DNA from: Mannheimia bovis
GTDB lineage: Bacteria > Pseudomonadota > Gammaproteobacteria > Enterobacterales > Pasteurellaceae
DNA length: 64,000 nucleotides
Assembly: GCF_014541205.1 (NCBI RefSeq)
Contig: NZ_CP061280.1
Coordinates: forward strand, 1,318,798-1,382,797
Direction: 5' to 3'
The translations under genes and the position numbers were made by a program. Within the stretch, counting starts at the first letter, position 1; every line of letters starts with the position of its first letter. Below are positions 59,974 to 64,000 of this stretch, one piece after another. The notes under the pieces were generated by a model, which saw only the letters and a list, made by a program, of their open reading frames with translations, was not told where the DNA came from and made no database searches.

Positions 59974-62631
59974 ATGTCAGAGAACTTGAGAAATGACGTA
60001 GATCCAATCGAAACTCAAGATTGGTTAGCATCACTCGATTCGTTAATTCGTGAAGAAGGTTTAGAGCGTGCTCAATTTATCGTTGAACAGGTTATCAGCC
60101 AAGCTCGTGCTGGTGGAGTATCATTACCAACGGGTACAACGACAGATTATGTGAACACGATTCCTGTTTCTGAGCAACCAGCTTATCCGGGTGATCATAA
60201 AATCGAGCGTCGTATTCGTTCTGCGGTACGTTGGAACGCTATTGCAGCAGTACTTCGTAGCCAGAAAAAAGATCTTGACTTAGGTGGGCATATCTCAACC
60301 TTCCAATCCGCGGCAACAATGTATGAAGTTTGCTTCAACCACTTTTTCAAAGCACCAACTGAGAAAAATGGCGGCGATTTAATCTTCTTCCAAGGACACG
60401 CTGCCCCGGGTATGTATGGTCGTGCGTTCTTAGAAGGTCGTATTACTGAAGAACAAATGGATAACTTCCGTCAAGAAGCCTTTGCCGATGGTCTGTCTTC
60501 TTACCCACACCCTAAATTAATGCCTGAATTCTGGCAATTTTCAACCGTATCAATGGGTTTAGGTCCTGTTAATGCCATCTACCAAGCTCGTTTCTTAAAA
60601 TATTTAGAACATCGTGGTTTAAAAGATACAGCAGATCAAAAAGTTTATGCTTTCTTAGGTGATGGCGAGATGGACGAAATCGAGTCTAAAGGTGCATTAT
60701 CTTTCGCAGGTCGTGAAAAATTAAATAACTTAATTTTTACTATCAGCTGTAACCTTCAACGTTTAGATGGTCCGGTAAACGGTAATGGTAAAATTGTTCA
60801 AGAATTAGAGGGTGTATTTACCGGTGCTGGTTGGGAAGTGATTAAAGTATTATGGGGTAGCGAGTGGGATAAATTATTCGCCAAAGATACTTCAGGTAAA
60901 CTTAGTCAATTAATGATGGAAGTGTTAGATGGTGATTATTTAACATTTAAATCGAAAAGCGGTGCTTATGTGCGTGAGCATTTCTTCGGTCGTTACCCGG
61001 AAACAGCCGCATTAGTTGCAGATATGACAGATGATGAAATCTGGGCATTACGTCGTGGTGCACACGATTCTGAGAAACTTTATGCAGCGTATGCAAAAGC
61101 ACAAAAATCAGACAAACCGGTTGTAATCTTAGCTCAACAAGTAAAAGGTTACCGTATTCCTGAAGCGGAAAGTAAAAATACGGCTCACCAATCTAAAAAA
61201 ATGTCATTAGAGAGCTTAAAAGGCTTCCGTGATTACTTTGAATTGCCATTAACTGACGAGCAAGTTGAAAACTTAGACTACATCAAATTTGCTGAAGGGT
61301 CAGAAGAATACAATTACTTACACGCTAAACGTAAAGACTTAAACGGTTATGTTCCGGTGCGTAAACCGAAATTCACAGTTGAGTTTAAAGTGCCAGAATT
61401 ATCAGAATTCCAAGCATTATTAGATGAGCAACCACGTGGTATTTCAACCACAATGGCATTCTCTCGTGTACTAAATACTTTATTAAAAGATAAAAATATC
61501 GGTCAGCAAATCGTGCCAATTATTGCGGACGAAGCTCGTACTTTCGGTATGGAAGGTTTATTCCGTCAAATTGGTATTTATAACCCATTCGGTCAAAACT
61601 ATGTGCCGTCAGACCGTGATTTAGTAGCTTACTACCGTGAAGCAAAAGATGGTCAAGTATTACAAGAAGGTATCAATGAGTTAGGTGCAACTGCATCTTG
61701 GGTTGCTGCTGCAACATCATACTCTGTAAGTAACTTACCGATGATCCCATTCTTCATCTACTACTCAATGTTCGGCTTCCAACGTGTAGGTGATATGATG
61801 TGGTTAGCAGGCGACCAATTAGCTCGTGGCTTTATGATCGGTGGTACATCTGGTCGTACAACCTTAAACGGTGAAGGTTTACAGCACGAAGATGGTCATA
61901 GCCATATCCAAGCAGGCGTAATCCCGAACTGCGTAACTTACGACCCGGCATTCGCATTTGAAGTGGCAGTAATCGTTCAAGATGGTATCCGCCGTATGTA
62001 TGGTGAAAACCAAGAAGATATCTTCTACTACATCACGACATTAAACGAAATCACAGAACAACCTGCAATGCCTTCAGGTGCAGAAGAAGGTATCCGTAAA
62101 GGTTTATATAAATTTGAAACAGTTGAAGGTAAAGGTAAAGGTCGTGTTCAATTATTGAGCTCTGGTGCAATTATGCGTCACGTTCGCTTAGCGGCTCAAA
62201 TTCTTGCAAATGACTATGGTGTAACTGCAGATGTATTCTCAGCTCCATCATTCAATGAATTAGGTCGTGATGGTGCAGATGCTGCTCGTTGGAACTTATT
62301 ACATCCAACAGAAGAACAACGTGTTCCTTATGTAGCACAAGTATTAGCAGATGTACCAACCGTCGCAGCTACTGACTATATTAAACTATACGCTGAACAA
62401 ATTCGTGCGTATGTACCAAGTAAACACTATCACGTGTTAGGTACAGATGGTTTCGGTCGTTCAGACAGCCGTGCAAACTTACGTGAACACTTCGAGGTTG
62501 ATGAGCGTTATGTTATAGTTGCAGCACTTGCTCAATTAGCGAAAGAAGGCACAGTAGAAACTAAAGTTGTTGCGGATGCTATTGCTAAATTTGGCTTAAA
62601 TGTAGATCGCATTAATCCATTATATGCGTAA
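59974..62631 (+). CDS. aceE: Pyruvate dehydrogenase E1 component
   Basis: Homodimeric thiamine-diphosphate enzyme that decarboxylates pyruvate and acetylates the lipoyl groups of AceF. The protein is 885 residues (E. coli 887). The TPP motif is GDGEMDEIES up to NLIFTISCNLQ; FFQGHAAPGMYGRAF and RTTLNGEGLQHEDGHSH are other active-site stretches. TAAGGAAGAA precedes the start. No pdhR precedes it. aceF follows after 108 bases containing a USS and a GC-rich hairpin. Confidence 0.97.
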   Translation: MSENLRNDVDPIETQDWLASLDSLIREEGLERAQFIVEQVISQARAGGVSLPTGTTTDYVNTIPVSEQPAYPGDHKIERRIRSAVRWNAIAAVLRSQKKDLDLGGHISTFQSAATMYEVCFNHFFKAPTEKNGGDLIFFQGHAAPGMYGRAFLEGRITEEQMDNFRQEAFADGLSSYPHPKLMPEFWQFSTVSMGLGPVNAIYQARFLKYLEHRGLKDTADQKVYAFLGDGEMDEIESKGALSFAGREKLNNLIFTISCNLQRLDGPVNGNGKIVQELEGVFTGAGWEVIKVLWGSEWDKLFAKDTSGKLSQLMMEVLDGDYLTFKSKSGAYVREHFFGRYPETAALVADMTDDEIWALRRGAHDSEKLYAAYAKAQKSDKPVVILAQQVKGYRIPEAESKNTAHQSKKMSLESLKGFRDYFELPLTDEQVENLDYIKFAEGSEEYNYLHAKRKDLNGYVPVRKPKFTVEFKVPELSEFQALLDEQPRGISTTMAFSRVLNTLLKDKNIGQQIVPIIADEARTFGMEGLFRQIGIYNPFGQNYVPSDRDLVAYYREAKDGQVLQEGINELGATASWVAAATSYSVSNLPMIPFFIYYSMFGFQRVGDMMWLAGDQLARGFMIGGTSGRTTLNGEGLQHEDGHSHIQAGVIPNCVTYDPAFAFEVAVIVQDGIRRMYGENQEDIFYYITTLNEITEQPAMPSGAEEGIRKGLYKFETVEGKGKGRVQLLSSGAIMRHVRLAAQILANDYGVTADVFSAPSFNELGRDGADAARWNLLHPTEEQRVPYVAQVLADVPTVAATDYIKLYAEQIRAYVPSKHYHVLGTDGFGRSDSRANLREHFEVDERYVIVAALAQLAKEGTVETKVVADAIAKFGLNVDRINPLYA

Positions 62632-62632
62632 T

Positions 62633-62641
62633 ACAAGCGGT
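62633..62641 (+). repeat. DNA uptake signal sequence (ACAAGCGGT)
   Basis: Starts right after the aceE stop and is followed by TTTAACG and ATTTTGCAAAA, the extended layout. Confidence 0.8.
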
Positions 62642-62668
62642 AAAATTTAACGAAAATTTTGCAAAATG

Positions 62669-62686
62669 GGGTGGGGAAGCCCACCC
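62669..62686 (+). repeat. GC-rich hairpin between aceE and aceF
   Basis: GGGTGGG (62669-62675), loop GAAG, CCCACCC (62680-62686), then TAAATTTG without a T-run. It may act as an RNA stability or partial-termination element adjusting aceE:aceF ratio. Confidence 0.6.
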
Positions 62687-62739
62687 TAAATTTGTAAGGA
62701 TAAAATCAGTTTATCTGTTTACAAAAGAAGGATTTTAAA

Positions 62740-64000
62740 ATGTCAAAACAAATTAATGTACCAGATATCGGTTCAGATGAAGTAAGTGTTACTGAAGTGA
62801 TGGTAAAAGTTGGCGATACTATCTCGGTAGACCAATCAATCATTAACGTAGAAGGCGATAAAGCATCTATGGAAGTACCGGCACCGGAAGCAGGTGTGGT
62901 AAAAGAAGTATTAGTAAAAGTAGGTGATAAAGTTTCAACCGGTTCCCCAATGTTAGTATTGGAATCAGCTGATGCTGCACCAGCGGTTGAAGCTCCAAAA
63001 GCAGAAGCGGCTCCTGTTGCACCGGTAGCAACCTCAGCAGTTGTTGAAGTTAATGTACCGGACATTGGCTCAGACGAAGTAAACGTAACCGAAATTATGG
63101 TTAAAGTAGGCGATAGCGTTGAAGTTGATCAATCAATCATTAACGTTGAAGGCGATAAAGCGTCAATGGAAGTTCCTGCTCCGGTTGCCGGCGTGGTAAA
63201 AGAAATTTTAATCAATGTAGGTGATAAAGTTTCAACCGGTAAATTAATTATGAAGTTTGAAACAGCATCATCTGTACCAGCACAAGCAGTTCCTGTGTCT
63301 GAAACCGTAGCACCAGCTCAAGCATCAGCATCTGCAATTAAAGATGTGAATGTACCGGATATCGGTGGCGATGAAGTAAACGTAACTGAGATTATGGTTA
63401 AAGTAGGCGATTCGGTATCAGATGAGCAATCTTTAATTACCGTTGAAGGCGATAAAGCGTCAATGGAAGTACCGGCTCCATTTGCAGGTGTTGTAAAAGA
63501 AATTTTAGTGAAATCAGGTGATAAAGTATCAACCGGTTCATTAATTATGAAATTTGAAGTGGCTGGTGCTGCACCGGCTCCGGTAGCACAAACTGCACAA
63601 GCTCCTGCTCCACAAGCATCTGCTCCAGCAAAAGCTGATGTAGCTCCCGCAGGTCAAAACCAATCAGGTTTAAACCAAGAGCAAGTAGTTTCTGCAGCAG
63701 GTTATGCACACGCAACACCTGTAATTCGCCGTTTAGCTCGTGAGTTTGGTGTAAACTTAGATAAAGTAAAAGGTACAGGTCGTAAAGGTCGTATCGTTAA
63801 AGAAGATATTCAAGCATACGTTAAAACGGCAGTTCAAGTATTTGAAAAACAAGGTGGAACAGCAGCTGCGACAACAGGTGCAGCAAATGGTGCCGGTTTA
63901 GGTTTATTACCTTGGCCGAAAGTCGATTTCAGCAAGTTTGGTGAAGTTGAAGAAGTTGAATTAAGCCGTATCAATAAGATTTCTGGTGCGAACTTACACC
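62740..64000 (+). CDS. aceF: Dihydrolipoyllysine acetyltransferase, E2 of pyruvate dehydrogenase (partial)
   Basis: Core subunit of the pyruvate dehydrogenase complex; the gene runs off the window after about 420 codons. Three lipoyl domains are visible, each with the lipoylation motif EGDKASMEV at Lys41, Lys140 and Lys239, that is 99 residues apart, linked by Ala/Pro-rich segments. The E1/E3-binding domain follows with [21 protein letters not shown] and [11 protein letters not shown]. The catalytic domain has just begun ([20 protein letters not shown]). AGAAGGAT precedes the start. Three lipoyl domains match E. coli AceF. Confidence 0.97.
   Translation, partial: MSKQINVPDIGSDEVSVTEVMVKVGDTISVDQSIINVEGDKASMEVPAPEAGVVKEVLVKVGDKVSTGSPMLVLESADAAPAVEAPKAEAAPVAPVATSAVVEVNVPDIGSDEVNVTEIMVKVGDSVEVDQSIINVEGDKASMEVPAPVAGVVKEILINVGDKVSTGKLIMKFETASSVPAQAVPVSETVAPAQASASAIKDVNVPDIGGDEVNVTEIMVKVGDSVSDEQSLITVEGDKASMEVPAPFAGVVKEILVKSGDKVSTGSLIMKFEVAGAAPAPVAQTAQAPAPQASAPAKADVAPAGQNQSGLNQEQVVSAAGYAHATPVIRRLAREFGVNLDKVKGTGRKGRIVKEDIQAYVKTAVQVFEKQGGTAAATTGAANGAGLGLLPWPKVDFSKFGEVEEVELSRINKISGANLH

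Overview
This is a 64 kb chromosomal window from a gammaproteobacterium of the family Pasteurellaceae. Three things point there. The housekeeping genes (tsf, pyrH, frr, rapA, gyrB, purB, tamAB, cydDC, aceEF) read like Haemophilus and Actinobacillus orthologues. The base composition is AT-rich. The 9-mer ACAAGCGGT and its complement ACCGCTTGT recur dozens of times, often followed by T-runs and TTTGCAAA. That 9-mer is the Apl-type DNA uptake signal sequence (USS) of the Actinobacillus pleuropneumoniae / Mannheimia group, as opposed to the Haemophilus-type AAGTGCGGT. The species cannot be fixed from the window alone.

Layout. 1-9.1 kb: the end of tsf, a phosphoethanolamine transferase, pyrH-frr, rapA-rluA, ampD, rlmJ and pyrE. 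9.3-15.8 kb: a MetE-type methyltransferase facing metC, nhaB-dsbB, fadR and a phoH-like gene. 16.2-25.4 kb: one giant trimeric autotransporter adhesin of about 3084 residues, containing 2.57 perfect copies of a 1077-bp repeat. 25.5-26.8 kb: a compact three-gene minus-strand cassette (RelA/SpoT-type synthetase-like protein, a 72-aa unknown and a small HD-type alarmone hydrolase), bordered by USSs and by what looks like an IS3/IS150-type terminal repeat. 26.9-35.8 kb: gpmA, then envC-yibQ-tamA and tamB. 35.9-45.8 kb: cydDC, hflD-purB, glpR-ubiA and gyrB. 45.8-53.0 kb: cmoB and ycaO, then an ABC permease/ATPase pair without a binding protein, two tiny membrane proteins and yoaA. 53.1-64 kb: an lrgAB-like pair, msbA, lolB-ispE-prs, pyrD, and aceE with the start of aceF.

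Most of the window is conserved core genome serving translation, pyrimidine and purine synthesis, envelope assembly and respiration. The accessory-looking part is 15.8-26.9 kb: the adhesin and the alarmone synthetase/hydrolase cassette beside it. The cassette is the best candidate for an undescribed system. The synthetase-like protein resembles RelA/SpoT domains found as toxins at the ends of polymorphic and phage-head toxins. The hydrolase keeps all the residues expected for alarmone hydrolysis. The genes overlap by one base at each junction, as in toxin-antidote operons.

No tRNA, rRNA, CRISPR array, intact insertion sequence or prophage was seen.
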